A stretch of 5,370 bases of DNA from Candidatus Bathyarchaeota archaeon (GCA_030608725.1 JAUWDP010000098.1:1-5370), one strand, 5' to 3'; shown: positions 1 through 4,964, numbered from the stretch's first letter. Notes: generated by a model from the letters alone, not told the origin. Numbers and translations are program-made.

Positions 1-317
1 TCCACCGAGTTGATGCCCCTGCTCAGGGACTGCCCCTCAGGGAGGAGGATGGCTGTGTGGGCCTTGTCACGGGCCTGATCTTGGAATCCGTCGTAGTGGA
101 TCGTGTGGCCCTCCATCTCTAGCTTGCGCTCCTCCCCGAGCTCCAGGGCCCGCTGCCTTACGTAGGCAATCTCCTCGGGGTCGTCCGTGATAACGTTCAC
201 CTTCGCGGGCTTGCATAGCCTCACGAACCGCTCAATCTGCTCGATGACGTGGGAATTTCTGAGGGCATCCAGTTTTTTAATATTTTCCGGATCGAGAAGA
301 CCTTCTAACGACGCCAT
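1..317 (-). CDS. pckG: Phosphoenolpyruvate carboxykinase (GTP), N-terminal part, cut by left window edge
   Basis: Translating the minus strand from the ATG at 317 gives 105 codons, open to the window edge, starting MASLEGLLDPENIKKLDALR. Recognisable family blocks are the VIEQIERFVRLCKPAKV segment (about residues 24-38), VITDDPEEIAYVRQRALELGE (about 42-62), and the archaeal signature HTIHYDGFQDQARDK near residues 71-85, followed by a LLPEGQ/INSV segment. This matches the N-terminal substrate-binding lobe of GTP-type PEP carboxykinase as found in Thermococcales and related archaea. Family knowledge: the cytosolic enzyme interconverts oxaloacetate plus GTP with PEP, CO2 and GDP, linking the C4 acid pool to gluconeogenesis. 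The Arg of QAR probably aligns with the substrate-binding Arg of the family (inference). The nucleotide- and metal-binding motifs would lie outside the window, since the full protein is about 600 residues. The gene is transcribed divergently from the DUF4438 operon. The start is supported by a TATA box about 32 bases upstream. No frameshift was seen. Confidence 0.9.
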   Translation of the reverse strand, partial: MASLEGLLDPENIKKLDALRNSHVIEQIERFVRLCKPAKVNVITDDPEEIAYVRQRALELGEERKLEMEGHTIHYDGFQDQARDKAHTAILLPEGQSLSRGINSV

Positions 318-346
318 CTAATATCTTTGAGAGAATATTCGCTATG

Positions 347-360
347 TATATAGCCTTTCT
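347..360 (-). promoter_or_regulatory. Archaeal BRE/TATA promoter of the PEP carboxykinase gene
   Basis: On the minus strand the sequence reads AGAAAGGC then TATATA. The purine-rich part is a plausible TFB recognition element and TATATA (347-352) is the TATA box. Its centre is about 32 bases before the ATG at 317. A start site about 26 bases downstream of the box would leave a leader of only a few bases, so the transcript is probably leaderless or nearly so. No Shine-Dalgarno sequence is visible. The promoter is inferred from sequence only. Confidence 0.6.
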
Positions 361-384
361 TATTTTGTAAAGACTAGTACTTAT

Positions 385-402
385 CCTATTCCCGTAAATA
401 GG
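385..402. promoter_or_regulatory. Inverted repeat, possible operator between divergent genes
   Basis: CCTATT (385-390) and AATAGG (397-402) form a perfect 6-base inverted repeat with a 6-base spacer, CCCGTA. It lies upstream of the pckG TATA box (33 bases from it) and upstream of the plus-strand promoter at 424. That is a position where a dimeric regulator could act on either gene. Short repeats of this kind also arise by chance in AT-rich DNA, so the regulatory role is inferred. Confidence 0.3.
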
Positions 403-414
403 CACTATCATGCC

Positions 415-430
415 CCCTGAGGGTATAAAG
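415..430 (+). promoter_or_regulatory. Distal TATA box with overlapping CCCTGAGGG palindrome
   Basis: TATAAAG at 424-430 is a strong archaeal TATA-box match. It is directly abutted by CCCTGAGGG (415-423), a 4-base perfect inverted repeat around a central G, which covers the place where the TFB recognition element would be. A start site near 453 would give an untranslated leader of about 87 bases before the ATG at 541. It could drive the DUF4438 operon as a second, upstream promoter, with the palindrome acting as an operator (inference). Confidence 0.4.
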
Positions 431-462
431 CCGTATTTTAAAGCAAATTTACAGGTAAAAGA

Positions 463-483
463 TAGGAATAAACTGGTTTCCTA
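463..483 (+). promoter_or_regulatory. Small inverted repeat in possible 5' leader
   Basis: TAGGAA (463-468) and TTCCTA (478-483) are perfect inverted complements around a 9-base spacer. CCTA (480-483) can also pair with TAGG (488-491), giving two mutually exclusive small hairpins. If transcription starts at the 424 promoter, these lie at the 5' end of the leader. Otherwise they are DNA half-sites just upstream of the proximal promoter at 501. The stems are short, so function is uncertain. Confidence 0.25.
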
Positions 484-500
484 GTTTTAGGGGTTAAAGG

Positions 501-508
501 TTTTAAAT
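501..508 (+). promoter_or_regulatory. Proximal TATA box of the DUF4438 operon
   Basis: TTTTAAAT at 501-508 follows the purine-rich GGTTAAAGG. Its centre is about 36 bases before the ATG at 541, the same spacing seen for the genes starting at 4525 and 5172. The predicted start site near 531 lies downstream of the alternative GTG at 520. This argues for ATG 541 as the true start and for a leader of about 10 bases. Confidence 0.5.
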
Positions 509-540
509 TAGTCAACAACGTGTATACGGTGTTTTTCGGA

Positions 541-1458
541 ATGGTTTTGAAATCCAACAAGGATAAGCTGATGAAGCAGGCGCTGATGGGGAAGGTCGCC
601 CCGCCGGTGATGGCGGCCTCCGGGAGGAGCACCTATGTCACCACCTGGGACGGCAAGCCCAAGATCGGCATCGGCGTCGGCGGAATCAAGTACAACGTCA
701 AGATGGGGGACCCCTGCCTCGGCTGGCCCGAGACGGAGTACATGACCCCCGGGGTCGCCCTCTACGGGGCCGATGAGAAGGCCGAGTACGACAGGCGCAG
801 CGCGAGTGGAAGTGGCACGGCGTTCACAAAGCTGAGTTGCATCGGGAACAAGGTCACCGTGGTCGGCGGAGACGCCAAAGGCTCCAAGGGAGTGGTCACA
901 GGTAAGGGCGGGGTCGGGGGCACGAGCAGGCACGTCCTCTCCCACTTCCCCAGTGATGTCCTGAAGAAGCTGAACATCGGGGACAAGATGAGGGTCGCCT
1001 CCAAGGGAGTGGGCCTGAAGGTGGAGGGGTTCGACGGCAGGCTCTTCAACATGGCCCCCTCGTTCCTCGAGGCGCTGGAACCAGAGCTCGATGGGGATGT
1101 CCTGGAACTCCCCGTCGCAAAGGAGATACCAGTCATCGCTATGGGAATGGGTGTGGGCGGTTCCTCAGCGGAGTCCGGCGGTTGGTGCGTCCAAGTGTCC
1201 CCACCTCATCTTGTGGAGATGCTGGGCCTTGGCGACCTGAGATTCGGCGACCTAGTGGCCTGCAAGGACGCCCTCATGTCCTACGGGAAGGGCTACTACA
1301 AAGGCGCTGTAACCATAGGAGTGGTAACCACAGGCGAGAGCCAGATTGCGGGACAGGGGCCGAGCGTCGTAGCCATAGCTTCCTCCAAGAGGGGTAAGAT
1401 CAAACCTAGAGTCGACGCCACAGCGAATGTGGCCAAGTACCTGAAGCTGGAGGGATGA
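541..1458 (+). CDS. DUF4438 family protein, upstream histidine-poor paralog
   Basis: 305 residues from the ATG at 541. The frame is open to GTG 520, but the 541 start aligns with the downstream paralog and fits the TATA spacing. DUF4438 family blocks are NKDKLMKQALMGKV (6-19), DGKPKIGIGVGGIKYNV (37-53), GDAKGSKGVVTGK (110-122), the GDKMRVASKGVGLKVEGF block (147-164), and the near-invariant GYYKGAVTIGVV (251-262). The family's reaction is not known to me, and no function is assigned here. There is no signal peptide or membrane segment, so it is probably cytosolic. Aligned by eye with the next gene's product, all seven histidines of that paralog are replaced: by Pro21, Tyr67, Lys104, Gly123, Glu189, Thr264 and Gln272. 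The usual AGHGPG motif reads AGQGPS (270-275). It also has a longer variable loop at about 72-98. It may be a non-catalytic partner or have a changed ligand (inference). It is the first gene of a two-gene operon and has no Shine-Dalgarno sequence. Confidence 0.85.
   Translation: MVLKSNKDKLMKQALMGKVAPPVMAASGRSTYVTTWDGKPKIGIGVGGIKYNVKMGDPCLGWPETEYMTPGVALYGADEKAEYDRRSASGSGTAFTKLSCIGNKVTVVGGDAKGSKGVVTGKGGVGGTSRHVLSHFPSDVLKKLNIGDKMRVASKGVGLKVEGFDGRLFNMAPSFLEALEPELDGDVLELPVAKEIPVIAMGMGVGGSSAESGGWCVQVSPPHLVEMLGLGDLRFGDLVACKDALMSYGKGYYKGAVTIGVVTTGESQIAGQGPSVVAIASSKRGKIKPRVDATANVAKYLKLEG
1449..1454 (+). promoter_or_regulatory. Shine-Dalgarno site that fixes the start of the second DUF4438 gene
   Basis: GGAGGG (1449-1454), inside the last codons of the upstream gene, is complementary to the 3' end of archaeal 16S rRNA. 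It lies six bases before ATG 1461 but touches ATG 1455, which overlaps the upstream stop as ATGA. The spacing favours 1461. The site suggests internal initiation in a polycistronic mRNA, whereas the operon's first gene has a short leader without such a site. Confidence 0.65.
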
Positions 1459-1460
1459 CT

Positions 1461-2321
1461 ATGGAGACCAACAAGGACAGGCTAGTCAAGCAGGCAGTGA
1501 TGGCCGAGGTAAACCACCCGTCCGCCTCCAGGGGCTACAGGGTCGACTGGGATGGGGTTCCCAGAATCGGCCTCGGCATGTCCGGTGTGAAGTACAACGT
1601 GGGCGTCGGCGATCTCTGCTACTACCTTGAGAACGGTGAGCACACGGAGCCAGGTCTCAGCATCTCCAACAGGAACCCGGGCGAGGGGCAGGCCCTGGGG
1701 GTGCTGGGCTGCATAGGCAACCACGTGAAGCTCACCTCGGGGGAGGCGAAGGGCGAGAAGGGATACATCACGGGAAAGCACGGGAGCTTCATGTGCTGGT
1801 TCCCGCCCGAGGTCCAGGAGAAGATCAGCCCCGGGGACAAGATCAAGGTGAAGGCCTGGGGCGTCGGACTGAAGATCGCCGGCTTCGAGGAGACGGTCCG
1901 GGTGAACAAGATAGACCCGGAGCTCCTAGAGAAGATAGGCGTCGAGGTGAAGGGCGGGAAGCTCCATGTCCCCGTGACTAGGGAGTACCCGTGCTGGATA
2001 ATGGGCTCGGGCTATGGCATGTTCCCTGTGACCATTGACTACGACATCCAGACCACGTGCGACCTGGTCTGGGACGAGCTGAACCTCAAGGACATCCGCT
2101 TCGGAGACGTCGTCTGCCTCAGGGACCAGCTCAACTGGTGGGGCAGGGGTTACTACAAGGGGGCGGTGACCATCGGCATCGTCATCCACGGCTGGAGCTA
2201 CTCCGCTGGCCACGGCCCCGGCGTGACGACGATACTCAGCTCGAAGGACGACACCATCGTGCCCAAGATTGACCCCAACGCCAACATAGCCTACTACCTG
2301 GGCGTCAAGAAGCCCGAGTAA
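1461..2321 (+). CDS. DUF4438 family protein, downstream canonical-looking paralog
   Basis: 286 residues from ATG 1461. An in-frame ATG at 1455 would add two residues, but GGAGGG six bases upstream favours 1461. Family blocks are NKDRLVKQAVMAEVNHP (4-20), DGVPRIGLGMSGVKYNV (31-47), EHTEPG (60-65), GEAKGEKGYITGKHG (94-108), GDKIKVKAWGVGLKIAGF (125-142), RFGDVV (213-218), GRGYYKGAVTIGIVIHG (228-244) and AGHGPGVTT (249-257). Histidines are at 19, 61, 88, 107, 169, 243 and 251. Several sit in the best-conserved motifs and could form a metal or catalytic site (inference). The protein is soluble, with no signal peptide, and its molecular function is unknown. The two paralogs look roughly 35-45% identical by eye and clearly arose by tandem duplication. 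The start codon lies two bases past the upstream stop, so the genes are probably co-transcribed and may form a hetero-oligomer. A T-run follows the stop. Confidence 0.88.
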   Translation: METNKDRLVKQAVMAEVNHPSASRGYRVDWDGVPRIGLGMSGVKYNVGVGDLCYYLENGEHTEPGLSISNRNPGEGQALGVLGCIGNHVKLTSGEAKGEKGYITGKHGSFMCWFPPEVQEKISPGDKIKVKAWGVGLKIAGFEETVRVNKIDPELLEKIGVEVKGGKLHVPVTREYPCWIMGSGYGMFPVTIDYDIQTTCDLVWDELNLKDIRFGDVVCLRDQLNWWGRGYYKGAVTIGIVIHGWSYSAGHGPGVTTILSSKDDTIVPKIDPNANIAYYLGVKKPE

Positions 2322-2327
2322 ACCCCC

Positions 2328-2333
2328 TTTTTT
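2328..2333 (+). terminator. T-run terminator after the DUF4438 operon
   Basis: Six consecutive T residues, preceded by CCCCC, begin seven bases after the TAA stop. Archaeal RNA polymerase commonly terminates at short U-tracts without a hairpin. The next promoter starts within 20 bases, which is consistent with the operon ending here. Confidence 0.55.
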
Positions 2334-2348
2334 CGTACTCGAGAGACG

Positions 2349-2356
2349 TTTATATT
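2349..2356 (+). promoter_or_regulatory. TATA box of the DUF362 gene
   Basis: TTTATATT, preceded by the purine-rich GAGAGACG, lies with its centre about 45 bases before ATG 2397. A start site near 2378 gives a leader of about 18 bases. That leader holds GAGG at 2388-2391, five bases before the ATG, a plausible Shine-Dalgarno site. This gene therefore appears to be an independent unit with a slightly longer leader than its neighbours. Confidence 0.55.
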
Positions 2357-2396
2357 CCGCCTAAGTTCGATCCAGAACAGATGGTTTGAGGCATCC

Positions 2397-3449
2397 ATGA
2401 AGCTGACCAGGCGCCGATTCCTTGAGGTTGCTGCTCTAGCTGGAGCTGGGATCGTCGTAGGCTACTACTTTGACCTCTTTTCAGGCCGTAAGGATACCGA
2501 AGGGACTGTTGAGAATGGAGACAATGGAATGAGCGGACCGAGCGACGTCAAGTCGGACGTGTACGTGGTGAAAGCCTCAGACCGCTTGGAGGGGCTGGAG
2601 TCTCTGTTAGGGGAGTTCGACATGTCCAAGTACTCGGGAAAAGGCGTGGCCCTGAAGGCGAACTACAACGACGACCACCCGTTCCCCGCATCCACCCATG
2701 TGGACACTCTCAGGGGGATCGTGGGCGCCCTCAAGGGCGCGGGTGTGGCTGGGCTGACCCTGGCCGAGAGGAGCGGCATGGGAGTTGCCAGAGAGGTCAT
2801 GGAGGACAGGGGGGTCTACGATCTCGCCGAGGAACTGGGCTTCGAGGTCATCTCCCTGGACGAGGTGGGGGCGGACGGCTGGACCAAGGTCAATGCCGAG
2901 GGGCTCCACTGGAGTGACGGTTTCTACATCTCCAACGTCTTTCTGGAGGCCGACTACGTGGTGCAGTCCTGCTGCCTCAAGACTCACAGGTTCGGGGGGC
3001 ACTTCACCATGTCCCTGAAGAACTCGGTGGGGCTCGTCGCGAAGACCGTCCCCGGGGTCAACCACAACTACATGGACGAGCTCCACGGCTCACCCCACCA
3101 GAGGCGTATGATAGCCGAGATCAACGCGTTCTACGACGTCGACCTCGTCGTGATGGACGCGATGAAGGCCTTCGTGAACGGGGGGCCCGAGGCCGGGGAC
3201 ACCGTGGAGCCTGGGTTGCTCCTGGCCAGCAGGGACCGCGTCGCCCTTGACGCCGTTGGCGTGGCCATCCTGAGGAGGTACGGCTCCACTGATGAGGTCA
3301 TGAGGGGCTCCATCTTCGATCTGGACCAGATCAAGAGGGCGGCCGAGCTGAGTATTGGCGTGAGCAGCGCTGACTCCATCAGCCTGATACCCGTGAACGG
3401 CGAGGCCCACGGTATAGTGGGAGAACTGGAAGAGATCCTGAAAAGATAG
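2397..3449 (+). CDS. DUF362 domain protein with twin-arginine (Tat) N-terminus
   Basis: 350 residues. The N-terminus carries TRRRFLE (4-10), a Tat consensus, followed by a hydrophobic stretch (11-24). No clear A-x-A cleavage site and no lipobox Cys follow, so the protein may be exported folded and stay anchored by this helix. A polar linker (about 30-52) leads to the DUF362 domain. Its blocks are VALKANYN (84-91), DHPFPASTH (93-101), ERSGMG (124-129), VVQSCCLKTHRFGGHFT (188-204), SLKNSVG (206-212), VVMDAMKAFVNGGP (251-264) and SRDRVALDAVGVAIL (278-292). These match the DUF362 group that lacks a ferredoxin-type 4Fe-4S module; no CxxCxxCxxxC motif is present. The family's biochemical role is unsettled. 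The adjacent cysteines C192-C193 with the nearby Lys, Thr and His look like the conserved functional site (inference). The gene has its own TATA box and SD site, and it converges on the solenoid gene with two bases between the stops. Confidence 0.87.
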   Translation: MKLTRRRFLEVAALAGAGIVVGYYFDLFSGRKDTEGTVENGDNGMSGPSDVKSDVYVVKASDRLEGLESLLGEFDMSKYSGKGVALKANYNDDHPFPASTHVDTLRGIVGALKGAGVAGLTLAERSGMGVAREVMEDRGVYDLAEELGFEVISLDEVGADGWTKVNAEGLHWSDGFYISNVFLEADYVVQSCCLKTHRFGGHFTMSLKNSVGLVAKTVPGVNHNYMDELHGSPHQRRMIAEINAFYDVDLVVMDAMKAFVNGGPEAGDTVEPGLLLASRDRVALDAVGVAILRRYGSTDEVMRGSIFDLDQIKRAAELSIGVSSADSISLIPVNGEAHGIVGELEEILKR

Positions 3450-3451
3450 AG

Positions 3452-4525
3452 TTAGGCGTGGACGGTTATCCTGCCCATGGAGGTCTTGGCGACGACGCCT
3501 ATCTTCTTACCTTTCTCCTCGAAGCCCCTCGTCTTGACCGCCACGTGATTCTTCTTTGACCTAAGATACTCCAGCTCAGGGAGGTCAACCGAGATCCTGC
3601 CCATGCTTGTCGTGAGGTCCATGTCGTACCCGTTGTCGGGATCGTCCGAGACTCCGAGATCGATGTTACCATGGCTCGTGTGAAGCTTGTAGTTCCCGCC
3701 CTCGTTGCATGGGAGGGAGAGCCGGATCTTGCCGTTGCTGGTCTTGAGGTATGCGTCCGTGGACCTCAGCTCGCCCTCTATCCTGCCGTTGCTGGTCCTT
3801 ACGTTGAGAACCTTGGCGGAGACCGCGTCGAGGATGACCGCCCCTTTGCTCGTCTTCCCGTCGACCCTCACGGCTGTGACGTTCTCCAGGATTATCTTGC
3901 CGTTCGAAGTCTGCATATCCAGGTTACTGCCCTCGACCTCTGCGAGGTTGATCGACCCGTTGCTGGTCTTCAGGTTCAGCGCCGTCTCGACCCCCCTTGG
4001 GAGAGTGGCGTCAACGCAGACGCTGTATGATATCCTGTGGGCGGGGTGGTCGAAGCCGAGATTCAGCCTCTTGAGGCCCTCGACCTCCGTCTCTGAGAAG
4101 TTGACTATCAGGGCTTTCAGGTTCTCATCGGCTTCCTCCTTAGTGTATCCCCAGGCCTTGATTAGGAGGTCGATCTTGTACTCTGGCTTGTCCCAGGTGC
4201 CGACGTTTATCTTGCCGTTTCTGCTCTCGACTTCGAGGAGCAGCTTGTCCGTCTCGACTGCTCCGGTGAGGGTCTTCTCCTCCTCTACTTTATAGCGGTT
4301 GGTGCCCCACGAGCCTGCCCGGGCCTCCTCCGTTGCGCTCCTGACGGTCTCCTCGATGGTCCTCACAGCCTGGCTGACCATCGTCTCGATGCTTCCCTCC
4401 AAAGTGGAGAGGTCCTGGCGGGCCGGTACGCCCTCCTCCTCTGCCCTGCTCGTCCTCTGACCGCAGGCTGAGCAGAAGTAGGCGTCTTCGGGGAGATCCT
4501 TCCCGCATTTAATGCAATAAACCAT
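3452..4525 (-). CDS. Zinc ribbon, helical linker and DUF4097-type beta-solenoid protein
   Basis: 357 residues from ATG 4525. The frame continues up to a TTG at 4585, but that would place the TATA box (4560-4565) inside the gene, and the zinc ribbon normally sits at the extreme N-terminus. Domains are a zinc ribbon with C4-x2-C7 and C18-x2-C21; a polar helical, possibly coiled-coil stretch (about 39-69); and a DUF4097 putative-adhesin-type region from about residue 92 to the end. That region is built of short beta rungs marked by TSNG-like turns at 101, 187, 206, 225, 244, 262, 283, 306 and 348. There is no signal peptide or membrane helix, so the protein looks cytosolic, unlike the envelope role implied by the adhesin name. 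A scaffold or assembly role is possible, but its function is not known to me. After the stop the minus strand has only CTTTT (3445-3441) as a weak terminator, inside the DUF362 gene end. Confidence 0.85.
   Translation of the reverse strand: MVYCIKCGKDLPEDAYFCSACGQRTSRAEEEGVPARQDLSTLEGSIETMVSQAVRTIEETVRSATEEARAGSWGTNRYKVEEEKTLTGAVETDKLLLEVESRNGKINVGTWDKPEYKIDLLIKAWGYTKEEADENLKALIVNFSETEVEGLKRLNLGFDHPAHRISYSVCVDATLPRGVETALNLKTSNGSINLAEVEGSNLDMQTSNGKIILENVTAVRVDGKTSKGAVILDAVSAKVLNVRTSNGRIEGELRSTDAYLKTSNGKIRLSLPCNEGGNYKLHTSHGNIDLGVSDDPDNGYDMDLTTSMGRISVDLPELEYLRSKKNHVAVKTRGFEEKGKKIGVVAKTSMGRITVHA
3722..3973 (-). repeat. Tandem coding repeat of solenoid rungs (TSNG turns)
   Basis: Residues 185-268 of the solenoid protein contain five T-S-[N/K]-G turns at 187, 206, 225, 244 and 262, that is at intervals of 19, 19, 19 and 18 residues (57 bases). 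Each is followed by a beta strand such as GKIIL or GSINL. At DNA level the plus strand repeats variants of CCGTTGCTGGTC, including those at 3732, 3784 and 3957. More diverged rungs flank this core on both sides. Confidence 0.75.
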
Positions 4526-4559
4526 ATTTGGCCACTGAGATGGGTTGAGTGTTCTCGGG

Positions 4560-4565
4560 TTATAA
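4560..4565 (-). promoter_or_regulatory. TATA box of the zinc ribbon/solenoid gene
   Basis: The minus strand reads CCCTTATAACCC. TTATAA is centred about 37 bases before ATG 4525 and predicts a start site near 4536 and a leader of about 10 bases without a Shine-Dalgarno sequence. The location supports the shorter protein start at 4525 over the TTG at 4585. Confidence 0.55.
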
Positions 4566-4585
4566 GGGAAGCTCACCTCTGGCAA

Positions 4586-4598
4586 TCACATGATGTGA
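4586..4598. promoter_or_regulatory. Perfect palindrome, candidate operator
   Basis: TCACATGATGTGA is two perfect 6-base half-sites around a central G. It lies about 20 bases upstream of the TATA box of the solenoid gene, roughly -50 to -62 from its predicted start. That is a position expected for an activator or a regulator acting upstream of TFB. There is no T-run to make it a terminator. The regulatory role is inferred from symmetry and position. Confidence 0.4.
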
Positions 4599-4646
4599 GT
4601 AAGAGGTCTGAGCAGATGCAACCGCAAGTTTCTATGTCTTAGGATG

Positions 4647-4669
4647 ACAGCTCAGGAAATATTAGCTGT
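4647..4669 (-). other. Stem-loop downstream of the small zinc protein gene
   Basis: ACAGCT (4647-4652) and AGCTGT (4664-4669) form a 6-base stem with an 11-base AT-rich loop, about 38 bases past the TAA stop of the minus-strand gene. No T-run follows on the minus strand, so it is not a classical terminator. It may protect an mRNA 3' end or have no role. Apart from this hairpin and the upstream palindrome, 4526-4706 shows no gene. Confidence 0.25.
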
Positions 4670-4706
4670 GACTGAACTATGTGGACTCGGGACCTACATT
4701 CAACCC

Positions 4707-4913
4707 TTACTTCTCGGAGTAGAAGTGATCCGGACAGTAGAAAGGGTTCTCACCTTTCTGTGCTTTAATGCGGGTCTTCACGACCGTGTCACCTGCCTTG
4801 AAGACCTTCCCGCATCTCCTGCACTTGACCGTGATGCCAAAGTTGCTATATGTCTGCAGGCTCCGTTCCGTCAGCACTAGCTCCTTCACAGTTGAATCTA
4901 TAGACTTCCTCAA
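4707..4913 (-). CDS. Small C2CH zinc-binding protein of unknown function
   Basis: 68 residues if translation begins at TTG 4913. The only other good candidate is GTG 4889 (60 residues). No ATG exists in the frame, which is open upstream only to a TAG at 4959-4961. The C-terminal half has C31-x2-C34 in the knuckle KCRRCGK, then C60-x2-H63 in YCPDHFY, separated by 25 residues with several basic residues. This is a typical single-zinc treble-clef or ribbon arrangement. The N-terminal part (about 3-20) is probably helical. Such proteins often bind nucleic acid or protein partners, but I do not recognise this family. GTG 4889 lies about 37 bases from the minus-strand TTATTAAAG (4922-4930), the spacing used by neighbouring genes, so it may be the true start. 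The alternative box TTTAAATT (4966-4973) would serve TTG 4913 with a leader of about 30 bases. Base composition is more AT-rich than in the flanking genes. Confidence 0.6.
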   Translation of the reverse strand: MRKSIDSTVKELVLTERSLQTYSNFGITVKCRRCGKVFKAGDTVVKTRIKAQKGENPFYCPDHFYSEK

Positions 4914-4964
4914 ACTCTTCTTTAATAAGAATCCGGTTGAATATCTTAGGAATTCGGTCTAAAA

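Noticed and set aside
520..540. GTG 520 as start of the first DUF4438 protein, adding seven residues
   Set aside because: It would lie upstream of the start site predicted from the TATA box at 501, and the extra residues have no counterpart in the paralog.
898..930. GKGGVGGTS in the upstream DUF4438 protein resembles the deviant Walker A motif of ParA/MinD ATPases
   Set aside because: The essential Lys before Thr is Gly, the surrounding fold blocks are DUF4438, and the paralog has GKHGS at the same place with no P-loop.
508..945. 145-codon open frame on the minus strand
   Set aside because: It lies antisense to the well-supported DUF4438 gene and follows from its GC-rich codon pattern. It has no recognisable domain or promoter.
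2607..3086. 159-codon open frame on the minus strand
   Set aside because: It is antisense to the DUF362 core, whose conserved motifs explain the sequence. Its own translation is low-complexity Val/His/Gly-rich.
3705..4295. 196-codon open frame on the plus strand
   Set aside because: It is opposite to the solenoid repeats, and its apparent repeats (LPLLVL) mirror the TSNG codons of the real gene.
4526..4585. TTG 4585 as start of the solenoid protein, adding 20 residues
   Set aside because: The extension covers the TATA box, and the zinc ribbon begins immediately after ATG 4525, as is usual for such proteins.
4590..4675. Possible box C/D guide RNA (ATGATGT, CTGA, ATGACAG, CTGA words)
   Set aside because: The C-box matches are imperfect and the spacings between boxes are irregular for an archaeal C/D sRNA.
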